Positions 9,281 through 17,814 of a stretch of 36,190 bases of DNA are shown piece after piece. Below the pieces are notes generated by a model, which saw only the letters and a list, made by a program, of their open reading frames with translations, ran no database searches and was not told the DNA's origin. Position 1 is the stretch's first letter. Every line of letters starts with the position of its first letter. Location of the stretch: the NCBI GenBank assembly GCA_022795445.1, contig JAAWGR010000026.1, forward strand, positions 1-36,190, written 5' to 3'. This DNA comes from Oscillibacter sp. GTDB lineage: Bacteria; Bacillota; Clostridia; Oscillospirales; Oscillospiraceae. The translations under genes were made by a program, and so were the position numbers.

Positions 9281-9538
9281 ATGCCTAGTATATACGAAAG
9301 ACTTTTTGAACTCTACGGCGACGCGGTTTTAAAGGACTGCAATTGCTGCAAAAGCGATGAAATAAACCAGTTTACCAGCGCATTAGGCGTTGAGGATGAT
9401 ATGGAAGTGGTAATTAGCGATTATCTGGTAGACAGCTACTACCGCTGGTCCACCAACGCTTTTGCGTTAGGGTTACACCTTGGGTTGTCGCTGTTAAACG
9501 GTAATGTCAGCGGTATTCGCCCGCAGAAGGGCGAGTAA
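9281..9538 (+). CDS. Small helical protein paired with XRE regulator (DUF6809-like)
   Basis: An 85-residue acidic protein without signal peptide, beginning MPSIYERLFELYGDAV and ending near ALGLHLGLSLLNG. It resembles the small protein at 24458 in size, in the N-terminal LYxxY-type helix and in the C-terminal LGLxxGxxL helix; both recall the DUF6809 small proteins of Clostridia, a guess from memory. The ATG at 9281 follows GGTAGGTGG, preferred over an upstream TTG. The last 45 bp overlap the convergent ybaK gene. The perfect promoter and divergent repressor suggest a tightly controlled gene. Function unknown. Confidence 0.75.
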   Translation: MPSIYERLFELYGDAVLKDCNCCKSDEINQFTSALGVEDDMEVVISDYLVDSYYRWSTNAFALGLHLGLSLLNGNVSGIRPQKGE

Positions 9539-9988
9539 ATCCCCTGGCGCGGCCTCGACCTGTGCGCCGATTTTCCCCGCTGAAATGTAGATGGTGGGGA
9601 AATCCAGCGCGGACACATGGAACACTGTCGGGAAGGATTTTTTCATCCCGATGGGACTGCATCCGCCCCGCACATAGCCGGTCACGGCGGTGATTTCGGA
9701 GACGTGGAGCAGTTCGATGGATTTTTCTCCCACTGCTTTAGCGGCTTTTTTCAGGTCGAGGCTGTCGGGCGTAGGGATATCGAAAACGTAGATATCTTTA
9801 GACGCGCCTCGTGCGGTAAGGGTTTTGAAGGCGCGTTTTGGGTCTTGTCCCAGGGCCTGGGCGACATGTAAGCCATATTCCCGCGTTCCCTCCGGCCCAT
9901 CGCTCTCCTCGTAGTAGTGGGCTGTATATGGGATTTTCTTTTGGTCAAGGATTCGCATAACATTGGTTTTTTCTTCTTTTTTCCGCAT
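9494..9988 (-). CDS. ybaK: Cys-tRNA(Pro)/Cys-tRNA(Cys) deacylase, YbaK/EbsC family
   Basis: A 164-residue YbaK-type editing enzyme that hydrolyses mischarged Cys-tRNA(Pro). The fold is recognised from KTNVMRILDQKKIPYTAHYY, the KTLTARG segment with the conserved lysine region, and the GYVRGGCSPIGMKK loop with following FPTV and ISAGKIGAQVE strands. Length is normal. AGGTG lies close before the ATG; a shorter start at the internal methionine of MRILD is possible. It is the last gene of the uvrB-mmcQ-membrane protein-ybaK run (12-bp gap to its neighbour) and its 3' end overlaps the small gene on the other strand. Confidence 0.9.
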   Translation of the reverse strand: MRKKEEKTNVMRILDQKKIPYTAHYYEESDGPEGTREYGLHVAQALGQDPKRAFKTLTARGASKDIYVFDIPTPDSLDLKKAAKAVGEKSIELLHVSEITAVTGYVRGGCSPIGMKKSFPTVFHVSALDFPTIYISAGKIGAQVEAAPGDLLALLRANTADITV

Positions 9989-10000
9989 AAAAACACCTGC

Positions 10001-10768
10001 TTAATTGGGCAGCGTACACGACGCCCAGCAAAAGCCTACAAACAAAACAATGGTAACAAAGACCGTACTCCACCGCATGCTGTTGATATAATAGTCTGAC
10101 GGTTCCGCGTTCTTGACAAACCTCTGATACCGGAGGTCAAAAAAATCTCTTGGGAACGCAACCATTGCCATAGTAAACAGCGTAAACAGCACAAGGATGG
10201 CGTAAAACCCCAAGTTACCCCGTGCCGTCAGCTCCGGATACAGAGCGAACCGTGCAAACAAGGCGGGGGAAGTTTCGTAATCCTCCCAATTGTACGGTAC
10301 GCCGAGGGAGACAATCCCGACGTTTTCAAGGGACCATTCTCCGTATTTGTCGAACCACCCAATGCTTCCTGAACCGTCCAGATAATCCATCGACAGTCCG
10401 CCCTCAAACAGGAGGGCGTCGTTTTTGGTCATACGGATTCTGTATACATTATCGGCTCCCTCCCAAGTAGTAGACATTTTTTCCAAGGGGTATTCGATTT
10501 CACAGACATCATGCAGGATCTCGCCGATTTGGAGGTCGACCACAGAGAGGAAATTCGTAGGATGGGTGACGGCAGCAGTCACCAGACCGCCGTTGACTTT
10601 CCCGCTGTAAACGATGGTTCCGTCCTCCAGCATGGAGGGCTTCAGCAGTCCGTTCTGGAAGCGGAACCCCCGATGGTATTGGTTGAAAACCGTAATTGCA
10701 CCGAAGATCAAAATCATTGCGGCTAAAACGCAAAGGTGGATTTTCTGGAACCGTGTCCGTTTTTCCAT
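10001..10768 (-). CDS. Membrane protein of unknown function, three predicted membrane helices
   Basis: A 255-residue protein I do not recognise. Hydrophobic helices lie at about 11-28, 185-207 and 235-252; between the first two is a domain of about 150 residues, probably outside the cell, with several aromatic and acidic clusters (GSIGWFDKYGEWSLENVG). The N-terminus is short and basic, typical of an inside start. AGGAGG precedes the ATG by 7 nt. It lies 11 bp after the mmcQ gene and 12 bp before ybaK, so it should be translated from the uvrB transcript. Confidence 0.8.
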   Translation of the reverse strand: MEKRTRFQKIHLCVLAAMILIFGAITVFNQYHRGFRFQNGLLKPSMLEDGTIVYSGKVNGGLVTAAVTHPTNFLSVVDLQIGEILHDVCEIEYPLEKMSTTWEGADNVYRIRMTKNDALLFEGGLSMDYLDGSGSIGWFDKYGEWSLENVGIVSLGVPYNWEDYETSPALFARFALYPELTARGNLGFYAILVLFTLFTMAMVAFPRDFFDLRYQRFVKNAEPSDYYINSMRWSTVFVTIVLFVGFCWASCTLPN

Positions 10769-10779
10769 ACTTGCACCTC

Positions 10780-11160
10780 CTAGTTTCCCATGATTTCCTT
10801 CTGGACATACTTAGGCAATTTTGCGAGGATTAACCGGTGGGATTCTTTGCAGAGTTCCCGGAGGAAATCGTCATCCAGGTTCCCATCCAAAAGAACGGCG
10901 ATCCAAAGGCGCTTATCGCAGTAGAACCCCGGCAGGATTTCCGGATATTGTGCCCGCAGCAGTTCGGCTTTCTGCGGCTCGCATTTCAGGTTTATGAGGT
11001 CATGCCCGTTATACGCCGCATCTTTCATCCCCTTAGGAGAGCAGACGGCGACGAACAATTTGCCGCGTATCATATACCGGAACCATGCCCACTCGGGTTT
11101 ATAGTCCTTCTCGCATCCCGGCAGGGACAGCAGGAATTCGTCGAGCCATTCGTAACGCAT
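10780..11160 (-). CDS. MmcQ/YjbR family DNA-binding-fold protein
   Basis: A 126-residue member of the MmcQ/YjbR (CyaY-like fold) family, recognised from the LSLPGCEKDYKPEWAWFRY start, GKLFVAVC, the LKCEPQKAELLRAQYPEILPGF helix and the HRLILAKLPK end. The fold is said to bind DNA, but no precise role is settled. The ATG shares one base with the uvrB stop (TGATG), indicating translational coupling; a TTG one codon upstream is less likely. GGGGGGAAG at the uvrB end serves as ribosome binding site. Confidence 0.88.
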   Translation of the reverse strand: MRYEWLDEFLLSLPGCEKDYKPEWAWFRYMIRGKLFVAVCSPKGMKDAAYNGHDLINLKCEPQKAELLRAQYPEILPGFYCDKRLWIAVLLDGNLDDDFLRELCKESHRLILAKLPKYVQKEIMGN

Positions 11161-13130
11161 CAATCTTCCCCCCGTAGTTCGATAATCCGGTCACGCAAAA
11201 CAGCGGCGTACTCGAATTCCAGCATTTTGCTGGCTTCCCGCATTTCCTTTTCCAGTTTCTTGATTTCCAGTTCCCGCTCCTGCTTCGACAGTTTTTTATG
11301 GTGCCGCGCCCGCACAGATTCTTCCTCCGCCACGGTGGAGATTTCCAAAACCTCCCGCACGCCCTTAATGATGGTTTTTGGCACGATGCCATGGGCCTGG
11401 TTATAGGCGTCCTGAATACTCCGGCGGCGTTCGGTCTCATCCATAGCGGCCTGCATGGAGGGCGTGATGGCGTCGGCGTAGAGGATAACAAGGCCTTCGG
11501 CGTTCCGTGCGGCGCGGCCGATGGTCTGGATCAGGGAAGTCTCCGAGCGGAGGAACCCTTCTTTATCGGCGTCCAGCACGGCCACAAGGGACACCTCAGG
11601 CAGGTCCAGGCCCTCGCGGAGGAGGTTGATGCCCACCAAAACATCGAACTTGCCCAGCCGCAGGTCGCGGATGATTTCCATCCGTTCGATGGTCTCCACA
11701 TCGGAGTGCATATAGCGGACTTTGATGCCGGCATTTTTGAAGAACTCCGTCAAATCCTCCGCCATTTTTTTGGTCAGCGTCGTCACAAGAACGCGCTCGC
11801 CTTTTGCGGCCCGTGCGTTGATCTCGTCCGTCAGGTCGTCGATCTGCCCGGTAACAGGCCGCACTTCCACCCGCGGGTCCAGCAGCCCGGTAGGCCGGAT
11901 GACTTGTTCCACCACCTGGTCCGCCCGGCCCCGCTCATACGGCCCCGGCGTAGCGGAGACGAACACGGCTTGTCCCACGCGGTCCTCGAACTCTTCAAAT
12001 TTCAGCGGCCGGTTATCGTAGGCGCAAGGCAGGCGGAAGCCGTATTTGACCAGGGAATCCTTGCGGGCGTGGTCGCCGTTGTACATGGCCCGCACTTGGG
12101 GGAGGGTCACATGGCTTTCATCGACGAACAATACGAAGTCGTCGGGAAAGAAGTCCAGCAGCGTCATAGGCGCGGACCCGGCCGGACGGTTGGAGATAAT
12201 GCGGGAGTAGTTCTCGATACCGGAGCAGTAACCCAGTTCGGTCATCATCTCCATATCGTACTCCGTCCGCTGACGGATGCGCTGGGCCTCCACCAACTGA
12301 TTGTTTTCGGTGAAAAACTGCACCTGTTCCTCCAGCTCCTGCCGGATTTCGTGGATGGCCTTATCCATCTTATCCTTTGTCGTGACGTAATGGCTGGCAG
12401 GATAGATTACGATGTGGTTCAGCTTCAGGTTTGCGGTCCCGGTGATGGGATTAAACTCGCTGATGCGGTCAATCTCGTCGCCAAAGAATTCCACCCGAAT
12501 GGCCTTTTCCTTATAGTAAGCGGGGTAAATTTCCACCGTGTCCCCTCGGACGCGGAACATGTTCCGCTCGAACGCGATATCGTTCCGTTCATAGCGGATC
12601 TCAACCAGGCGGCGCAGAAGCTGGTCCCGGTTCCACTCTGCCCCAACTCGGAGGGAAACAGACAACTTGGCGAAGTCTTCCGGCTCGCCCAGGCCGTAAA
12701 TGCAGGAGACGGAGGCCACAACGATGACATCCCGCCGCTCCAGCAGGGCGAAGGTGGCAGAGAGCCGCAGGCGGTCGATTTCATCGTTGGTGGAAGCGTC
12801 CTTGGCGATATAGGTATCGGTGTGGGGGATATACGCCTCGGGCTGGTAGTAATCGTAATAACTGACGAAATACTCCACAGCGTTATTGGGGAAGAACTCC
12901 TTAAATTCGGCGCAGAGCTGTGCGGCAAGGGTTTTGTTATGGGCCAGCACCAACGTAGGACGCTGGACCTGTTCAATAACTTTCGCCATGGTAAAGGTTT
13001 TGCCGGAGCCGGTGACGCCAAGGAGAACCTGTTCTTTCAGTCCGTTCTCGATGCCCTCGGCCAAAGCGGCGATGGCCTCCGGCTGATCGCCAGAGGGTTC
13101 GTATTCTGAAACGACTTGAAATTTTGGCAT
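11160..13130 (-). CDS. uvrB: Excinuclease ABC subunit B
   Basis: UvrB (656 residues) verifies damage and recruits UvrC. Motifs: Walker A GVTGSGKT at 38-45, the [12 protein letters not shown] beta-hairpin that clamps [12 protein letters not shown] (motif II), helicase motifs [12 protein letters not shown], and a C-terminal UVR motif ([21 protein letters not shown]-type) that contacts UvrC. All intact. ATG 13130 has GGAG at 7-nt spacing and gives the family N-terminus [17 protein letters not shown]; a longer in-frame start at 13196 lies upstream of the promoter and is rejected. It heads an operon with mmcQ, a membrane protein and ybaK. uvrA is transcribed separately 2.5 kb further on. Confidence 0.97.
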   Translation of the reverse strand: MPKFQVVSEYEPSGDQPEAIAALAEGIENGLKEQVLLGVTGSGKTFTMAKVIEQVQRPTLVLAHNKTLAAQLCAEFKEFFPNNAVEYFVSYYDYYQPEAYIPHTDTYIAKDASTNDEIDRLRLSATFALLERRDVIVVASVSCIYGLGEPEDFAKLSVSLRVGAEWNRDQLLRRLVEIRYERNDIAFERNMFRVRGDTVEIYPAYYKEKAIRVEFFGDEIDRISEFNPITGTANLKLNHIVIYPASHYVTTKDKMDKAIHEIRQELEEQVQFFTENNQLVEAQRIRQRTEYDMEMMTELGYCSGIENYSRIISNRPAGSAPMTLLDFFPDDFVLFVDESHVTLPQVRAMYNGDHARKDSLVKYGFRLPCAYDNRPLKFEEFEDRVGQAVFVSATPGPYERGRADQVVEQVIRPTGLLDPRVEVRPVTGQIDDLTDEINARAAKGERVLVTTLTKKMAEDLTEFFKNAGIKVRYMHSDVETIERMEIIRDLRLGKFDVLVGINLLREGLDLPEVSLVAVLDADKEGFLRSETSLIQTIGRAARNAEGLVILYADAITPSMQAAMDETERRRSIQDAYNQAHGIVPKTIIKGVREVLEISTVAEEESVRARHHKKLSKQERELEIKKLEKEMREASKMLEFEYAAVLRDRIIELRGED

Positions 13131-13164
13131 AACAACGCTCCATATGATTCCAAAGTATTTGGTT

Positions 13165-13202
13165 ATTGTACCACAAAAACCGCGGTCTGACAACAAATGT
13201 TC
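13165..13202 (-). promoter_or_regulatory. uvrB promoter with LexA-like site
   Basis: On the minus strand TTGTCA (13193-13188) and TACAAT (13170-13165) are 17 bp apart, followed about 35 bp later by the uvrB ATG. AGAACATTTGTTGT (13202-13189) overlaps the -35; it matches the Bacillus LexA box CGAAC-N4-GTTCG except at the edge positions, so SOS control is plausible but not certain. The remaining stretch to the radC stop (13203-13367) is AT-rich with no gene. Confidence 0.65.
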
Positions 13203-13367
13203 TACAGATTTTTAGGAATTTTTTTGTTGGAGATATACAAAAAACAACACCCATTTACTTTTATGTTCCCAGTGATAATTTCCGCAGCAATATATGTATT
13301 ATGTATATTGAACCATATTATCTCGAACATTACCCGGATAACGTTTCCAGGAGTCCTCCTCTGGATA

Positions 13368-14051
13368 TCAAAAACGGTCAAAGAAACCGGAGTCCCGCAG
13401 GGAAACGAACTCCCGGTCTGCGATGATGATATGGTCCACCAGCTCCACGCCAACGATACGCAATGCGGAGAGGGCCTGTTCCGTGGCGGCGTTATCGTCG
13501 GAGGAAGGCACCGCCAGGCCGCTGGGATGGTTATGGGCCAGGATTACTTGGGTGGCGGCGGAATTTACCGCATTGAGCACCAGCTGCCGCATGTTCAGCT
13601 CCGCCAGGGAAATGCCGCCGCTGGACAGCCGCCGGTAGGCAAGCAGCCTCCGCTTTTTATCCAGGCACAGCTCGTATACAGTCTCCACCTGTTCCCCTTC
13701 AAACAGGTCCATCAGGAGGGCTCCCGCGTCTTTGCTGTCGTTTAGGATGGTATCGCCCATCTTTGTCTGGTCCAGTTTTGCCTTCCGGATCAGCTGGGGC
13801 ACCAGCTTCAAAAGGATGGACGCCGACTCGCCGATGCCCTCCACCGCTTGCAGATCCTCCAGCGATGCGTTGAAAACGGCCTCCAAGCTTCCATAGCGCT
13901 CAATCAGCGCATGGGCAATGGGATTTGTGTCGCGGCGGGGGATGGCGTAGTAGAGCAGAAGCTCCAGGGCTTCGTGGGCGGCGAAGGAGTCCAGGCTGGA
14001 GTTCTGGAACCGTTTTCGCATTTTATCCCGGTGGCCGTCGTGAATGCCCAT
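13368..14051 (-). CDS. radC: RadC family JAB/MPN-domain protein
   Basis: A 227-residue RadC protein: N-terminal helix-hairpin-helix region (LEDLQAVEGIGESASILLKL) and a JAB/JAMM-type metalloprotease-like domain with HNHPSG and the downstream SSDD, the expected zinc ligands. The long-assumed repair role of RadC is doubtful; biochemical function is open. ATG 14051 (MGIHDGHRDK) follows AAGGAGG at 5 nt; the in-frame ATG six codons earlier lies too far upstream. It is transcribed away from rpmH, in the place where other Firmicutes often have dnaA. Confidence 0.92.
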   Translation of the reverse strand: MGIHDGHRDKMRKRFQNSSLDSFAAHEALELLLYYAIPRRDTNPIAHALIERYGSLEAVFNASLEDLQAVEGIGESASILLKLVPQLIRKAKLDQTKMGDTILNDSKDAGALLMDLFEGEQVETVYELCLDKKRRLLAYRRLSSGGISLAELNMRQLVLNAVNSAATQVILAHNHPSGLAVPSSDDNAATEQALSALRIVGVELVDHIIIADREFVSLRDSGFFDRF

Positions 14052-14084
14052 AATCCCCCTCCTTTCCACAGTAAGTACAGGAAG

Positions 14085-14113
14085 ATTATACCACGATTCA
14101 GCCCATACAGCAA
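14085..14113 (-). promoter_or_regulatory. radC promoter
   Basis: Minus-strand TTGCTG, 17-bp spacer and TATAAT with an extended TGG in front of the -10, about 35 bp before the radC ATG. Confidence 0.7.
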
Positions 14114-14193
14114 TACAAATTCAAAGAAATCCGCCCTTTGCTTCCCGTTTTCGTTTCCAATTGCTTATGAATCGGGCGGAAAATAAGTTTTTG

Positions 14194-14223
14194 TTGACAC
14201 ACATGAAAAAGATATGGTATACT
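14194..14223 (+). promoter_or_regulatory. rpmH operon promoter
   Basis: TTGACA (14194-14199) and TATACT (14218-14223) are 18 bp apart. An approximately 100-nt leader precedes rpmH. It is divergent from the radC promoter 80 bp away. Confidence 0.75.
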
Positions 14224-14325
14224 TAACGATACGTGAACTGGAAAAGGTCTGCCGCGCCGCCTATGGGGCGGTGTTGGGATAGCGCCAGTCGATACGGCGC
14301 AAGAACGACAGGAGGTGTGTTCGTT

Positions 14326-14466
14326 ATGGCGACAAAGCGTACCTATCAGCCCAAGAAGCTGCACGGACAGAAGGTCCACGGCTTCCGCAAGAGAATGGCC
14401 ACGGCTAATGGCCGCAAGGTGCTGGCCCGCCGCCGGGCTAAGGGCCGCGCCCGCCTCTCCTACTGA
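14326..14466 (+). CDS. rpmH: 50S ribosomal protein L34
   Basis: A 46-residue, very basic protein. [20 protein letters not shown] and [19 protein letters not shown] are diagnostic of L34, a component of the large ribosomal subunit. It carries two extra residues after Met and HGQ where many have RQR. The ATG has AGGAGGTG at good spacing; upstream in-frame codons are leader. It starts the rpmH-rnpA-yidD-yidC-jag cluster. Confidence 0.97.
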   Translation: MATKRTYQPKKLHGQKVHGFRKRMATANGRKVLARRRAKGRARLSY

Positions 14467-14574
14467 TGTAAGGCGGAGGAGAGTCAAGTTGAAAAAAGGG
14501 TCCTGACAGGGGCGGCTGGAATTCGTTTCGATTCCTCCGTCCCTGGCGTTGGTTTTCGGTTTGGGGGGAAGGGT

Positions 14575-14919
14575 ATGAAGCCTGCGGCGACACTGAAAAA
14601 AAACTATGAGTTCCGCCGCCTGTACCAGAAGGGCGTCTCAGCGGTGGGCAGATGCATGGTCATCTACTGCCGTAAGAACCGCCTGGGGCGCAACCGTGTG
14701 GGGATTACCGTTTCCGTCAAGCTGGGCAACGCTGTGACGCGGAACCGTGCGCGCCGCCGCCTGCGGGAGGTGTGCCGGCTGAATGGGGACAAGCTCTCAA
14801 AAGGGTGGGACCTGGTGGTCGTGGCCCGGGGACGGACGCTCTCCGGTTCCTGGAAGGAACTGAACGAGACCTTTCTGCACCTGTGCGGGAAGCTGAAACT
14901 GCTGGAGGAGAAGGGATGA
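14575..14919 (+). CDS. rnpA: Ribonuclease P protein component
   Basis: RnpA (114 residues) is the protein subunit of RNase P, which trims tRNA 5' leaders. The RNR motif region [20 protein letters not shown], which contacts the RNA subunit, is intact at about 50-69. The 108-bp gap after rpmH holds a GGAAT/ATTCC-centred hairpin, AGGGgCGG..CCGtCCCT (about 14508-14544), a possible attenuator or processing site. Its stop overlaps the yidD start by 4 nt (ATGA). Confidence 0.95.
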   Translation: MKPAATLKKNYEFRRLYQKGVSAVGRCMVIYCRKNRLGRNRVGITVSVKLGNAVTRNRARRRLREVCRLNGDKLSKGWDLVVVARGRTLSGSWKELNETFLHLCGKLKLLEEKG

Positions 14920-15125
14920 AACAAATCCTCATCGCGCTGGTGCGCTTTTACCAAAAGGAAATCTCCCCCGCCCGGCCTAGGTGCTGCAATTATATCCCCA
15001 CCTGTTCCCAGTATGCGCTGGAAGCCCTGGAAAAGTACGGGGCCATAAAGGGCAGCTGGCTGGCGTTCCGCCGGATTCTGCGCTGCAACCCCTTCCACAA
15101 GGGCGGCTATGACCCGGTTCCATAG
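14916..15125 (+). CDS. yidD: Membrane protein insertion efficiency factor YidD
   Basis: A 69-residue YidD protein, a small inner-face membrane-associated helper of YidC-dependent insertion. Family landmarks are [11 protein letters not shown], CRYxPTCSxYA-type [12 protein letters not shown] with three cysteines, and [17 protein letters not shown]. It starts inside the rnpA stop (ATGA overlap), so the two are translationally coupled; yidC follows after 58 bp. Confidence 0.95.
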   Translation: MKQILIALVRFYQKEISPARPRCCNYIPTCSQYALEALEKYGAIKGSWLAFRRILRCNPFHKGGYDPVP

Positions 15126-15183
15126 GGCCCGCCGGGACAAAGAGGCCACCTGAATCCAAGCCTCAATTTTTGGAGGAAAAACT

Positions 15184-16347
15184 ATGTTTTCAACCATTGG
15201 ATACATCATCTGTATCCCCTTTGCCTGGCTGGTGCGGCTGTTCTATAGCCTGACCAGCTCCTACGGCATGGCAATCATCCTCTTCACCGTGGCCATCAAG
15301 CTGATCATGCTCCCCTTCCAGCTGAAGTCGAAAAAGAGCATGATGCGCATGAGCCGCATGTCCAGCCGGATGGAGGAACTCAAGAAGAAATATGCCAATA
15401 ACCAGCAGAAAATGGGCGAGGAACTGCAAAAGCTTTACGCAGAGGAAGGCATCAACCCGATGTCCGGCTGTTTGTGGAGCTTCCTCCCCCTCCCCATCCT
15501 GCTGGCGCTGTACTCCATCCTCCGCCAGCCCATCACCCACTTTATGTTGCTGGGCAGCGACGTGGTGCAGAAGATGGTGGACGCCGTGTCCGCCGCCGGG
15601 GTGGATCTGTCTACCATCGTCCGGATGCAGGACGGGGCCGCCGTCGTGAAGGACGGGCTCACCCAGCTCCTGCCCACCGGCCAGATCAACCTGGTCAATA
15701 CCGTCGCCACCCAAATGCCGGAACTGGGCAGCTCCATCGAAGGATGGATCAATGTCAATTACAGCTTCTTGGGCCTGGATATGGCGGCTACCCCCTGGAA
15801 TGCCGTGCAGGCCTTCTCCCCCAGCTGGGCGTGCATTGGCCTGATCCTGATCCCGATCCTCGCAGGCGGCTCGCAGCTGCTGTTTACCAAATTCACCATG
15901 CGCAGCCAGCCCCAGACCGAGGCCGCCGCCAGCACCAACCGGATGATGATGTGGATGCCCCTGTTCTCTGTCTATATCGCTTTCACCATGCCCTCCGCCC
16001 TGGGCGTTTACTGGATTGCCCAGAGCGTCTTTTCAGCGATACAGGAATTCTTCATGACCAAATTCTTCAACAAACGCTTGGAGGCGGAGGAAAACGCCCG
16101 CTATGAGGCCCGCCAGGCGGACCGGAAACGCCGGATGGAGGAAGCAAAGGCATTGCAGGAGCAGCAGCGGCAGGAGAACGCAAAGAAGCAGTCGCTGAAA
16201 GAAAAGCGTCAGGCCGCACAGGCGGCGAAGGAAGAAAAAGCCCGGAAAGCGGGCGCCAGTACGACGGAAGCGGGCCGCGTAGGAGACCGCCCCTATGCCC
16301 GGGGCCGCGCCTATAAGGCGGACCGTTATGACGATGACAAGAAGTGA
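15184..16347 (+). CDS. yidC: Membrane protein insertase YidC/OxaA
   Basis: A 387-residue YidC of the short Gram-positive type. It has an N-terminal hydrophobic segment, a membrane helix at about 28-45 followed by the basic cytoplasmic hairpin (KKSMMRMSRMSSRMEELKKKY), the GINPMSGCLWSFLPLPILLALY helix, an unusually long exported loop (about 125-210), two more helices (about 215-235 and 260-280) and a long K/R/E/Q-rich C-terminal tail (300-387) that may contact ribosomes. No lipobox cysteine is visible at the N-terminus. GGAGG precedes the ATG. Confidence 0.93.
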   Translation: MFSTIGYIICIPFAWLVRLFYSLTSSYGMAIILFTVAIKLIMLPFQLKSKKSMMRMSRMSSRMEELKKKYANNQQKMGEELQKLYAEEGINPMSGCLWSFLPLPILLALYSILRQPITHFMLLGSDVVQKMVDAVSAAGVDLSTIVRMQDGAAVVKDGLTQLLPTGQINLVNTVATQMPELGSSIEGWINVNYSFLGLDMAATPWNAVQAFSPSWACIGLILIPILAGGSQLLFTKFTMRSQPQTEAAASTNRMMMWMPLFSVYIAFTMPSALGVYWIAQSVFSAIQEFFMTKFFNKRLEAEENARYEARQADRKRRMEEAKALQEQQRQENAKKQSLKEKRQAAQAAKEEKARKAGASTTEAGRVGDRPYARGRAYKADRYDDDKK

Positions 16348-16356
16348 GGAACCGTT

Positions 16357-17271
16357 ATGAGGGATTTCATTGATGTAACGGGTAAAAACCAGGAGGACGC
16401 AACAAACAAGGCTCTGGAACAGCTGGGGCTGGACCGGGACGATGTGTCCGTAGAAGTATTGGAGCGGGAAAAGGCGGGCTTTTTAGGCATTGGCAAGAGC
16501 CCGGCGAAAATCCGTGTGTACTATGGGCCGGAGAAGGAAGAGCCGGCCCCTGTCAAGGCAGAACCGGTCAAGCCGAAGTCGGTGAAGAAGCCGGAAGCAG
16601 TTCGGAAACCGGAAGCGGTGAAAGCTGCGGCGAAGGCAGGGAGTACGGAAGAAATTGCGCCCGCTCCCGGGCCGGAGGGTCCGGAACGGGAACGGCGTCC
16701 GCGGCAGCCGGCGGAGCGGAAACCGAAGCAGCGTCCCGCCCAGACGGCGGAGCCGAAGGAGGTAAAGCCGGCCTCCCCTGCCCCTGTACAGGAGCTGGGC
16801 GAGCCTGTGGACGATGAAAAAGCCCAGGCAATCAAAACCTTCCTGGGCGGGCTGCTGAAGCAGATGGGCAGCGAGGCGGAAATTGAAGTGTACCTGCCGG
16901 AAAAGGGGCGTTACAAGGTCTTTTTAAAGGGACAAGGCCTGGGAGCCTTGATCGGCCGCCGGGGCGAGACCTTGGATGCCATCCAGCAGCTGACCAGCTA
17001 CGCAGTAAACCGCACCGGCGTGCGGGTGCGGGTACAGCTGGACGCGGAGAACTACCGGGAGAAGCGGGAACAGAGCCTCCAGCACCTGGCCAGGAAAGTG
17101 GCGGGTAAGGTTGTGCGTTTCCGCCGGAGCGTCACCCTGGAACCCATGAACGCTTACGAGCGGCATGTCATCCATACGGCGCTCCAGGATTTTCCGGGCG
17201 TCAGTACCCATTCTACCGGTACCGATCCCGGACGCCGGGTTGTTGTTACCTACGAGCGGGACAAGCATTGA
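16357..17271 (+). CDS. jag: RNA-binding protein Jag/KhpB
   Basis: A 304-residue Jag (SpoIIIJ-associated) protein. Order: Jag_N domain (1-55, with EREKAGFLGIGKSPAKIRVYY), a low-complexity K/P/A/E linker of about 100 residues with repeated KPEAV units, a KH domain (about 170-220, LIGRRGETLDAIQQL) and a C-terminal R3H domain ending near GRRVVVTYERD. The family binds RNA and, with KhpA, affects cell-wall synthesis and small-RNA function. The gene is 9 bp behind yidC and is the cluster's last member before a strong terminator. Confidence 0.95.
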   Translation: MRDFIDVTGKNQEDATNKALEQLGLDRDDVSVEVLEREKAGFLGIGKSPAKIRVYYGPEKEEPAPVKAEPVKPKSVKKPEAVRKPEAVKAAAKAGSTEEIAPAPGPEGPERERRPRQPAERKPKQRPAQTAEPKEVKPASPAPVQELGEPVDDEKAQAIKTFLGGLLKQMGSEAEIEVYLPEKGRYKVFLKGQGLGALIGRRGETLDAIQQLTSYAVNRTGVRVRVQLDAENYREKREQSLQHLARKVAGKVVRFRRSVTLEPMNAYERHVIHTALQDFPGVSTHSTGTDPGRRVVVTYERDKH

Positions 17272-17284
17272 GAAACCGCCGCAA

Positions 17285-17319
17285 GAAGGACTGTGCCTGC
17301 GGGCACAGTCCTTCCTTTT
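17285..17319 (+). terminator. Intrinsic terminator after jag
   Basis: Thirteen-bp perfect arms GAAGGACTGTGCC (17285-17297) and GGCACAGTCCTTC (17302-17314) with loop TGCG, followed by CTTTT. It ends the rpmH-jag transcript, although the next gene starts only 21 bp later. Confidence 0.85.
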
Positions 17320-17339
17320 ACAAGAAAGGAGCGTTTACC

Positions 17340-17699
17340 ATGTATTTTGCCAACTGGGACGATTTAAAAAGGTACTGCCCAGTTCATAATGGGGTGTGGG
17401 AGAAAGAGGCGCTGTATGAGTATTTGGTATGTTACAGCGATATGCGGTTTTCGGAATTATTGGATGGATTTTTCGACGATTACCGGAACGACGAAGCCCT
17501 TGCTGACCTGCTTTTTGCGTTCCTCCTGGATGATTATTACGACGGTTCGGACTGCCAGATGGGCGCGGCGCACTGCATCGGGCGTTTGGAGCGGGATGTG
17601 CTGCGGAAGAACAAGGACCGGCTGCGGAAGGCACAGGAGAACGAAGTCCTCTGGAAGCGTCCGTTTTTCCGGGAGAATTCCGATTTGGAATGGCTTTGA
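17340..17699 (+). CDS. Small acidic protein of unknown function
   Basis: A 119-residue acidic cytosolic protein, not recognised. It starts MYFANWDDLKRYCPVHNGVW, is rich in Asp/Tyr/Phe in the middle (GFFDDYRNDEALADLL, FLLDDYYDGSDC) and basic helical near the end. AAAGGAG sits 8 nt before the ATG at 17340; an in-frame extension from 17268 would run through the terminator stem and is rejected. Its ribosome binding site lies directly behind the jag terminator, so it is either read through or shares no promoter that I can see. Confidence 0.75.
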   Translation: MYFANWDDLKRYCPVHNGVWEKEALYEYLVCYSDMRFSELLDGFFDDYRNDEALADLLFAFLLDDYYDGSDCQMGAAHCIGRLERDVLRKNKDRLRKAQENEVLWKRPFFRENSDLEWL

Positions 17700-17736
17700 A
17701 CGGAGGTATCTGCCAGTTATGAAAAAATCGCAAAAT

Positions 17737-17770
17737 TGTGGGACAAAATGGGGGATGGGAACCGTATTAT
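17737..17770 (+). promoter_or_regulatory. Candidate ECF-type promoter of the sigma/anti-sigma pair
   Basis: TGTGGGACAAAA (17737-17748) and CGTATTAT (17763-17770) with about 17 bp between the cores resemble a two-box ECF promoter more than a sigma-A one, hinting at autoregulation. The boxes were judged by eye without a family model. Confidence 0.4.
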
Positions 17771-17814
17771 AAGTGAGCGCGCTCAAAAGACCGAAACATA
17801 AGACGGGGATGACC

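Noticed and set aside
11298-13109. A 603-codon plus-strand open frame opposite uvrB
   Set aside because: It is an antisense shadow of an intact, strongly conserved gene.
14085-14325. A replication origin next to rpmH
   Set aside because: rpmH often neighbours dnaA and oriC, but no dnaA gene and no cluster of TTATCCACA boxes is seen here.
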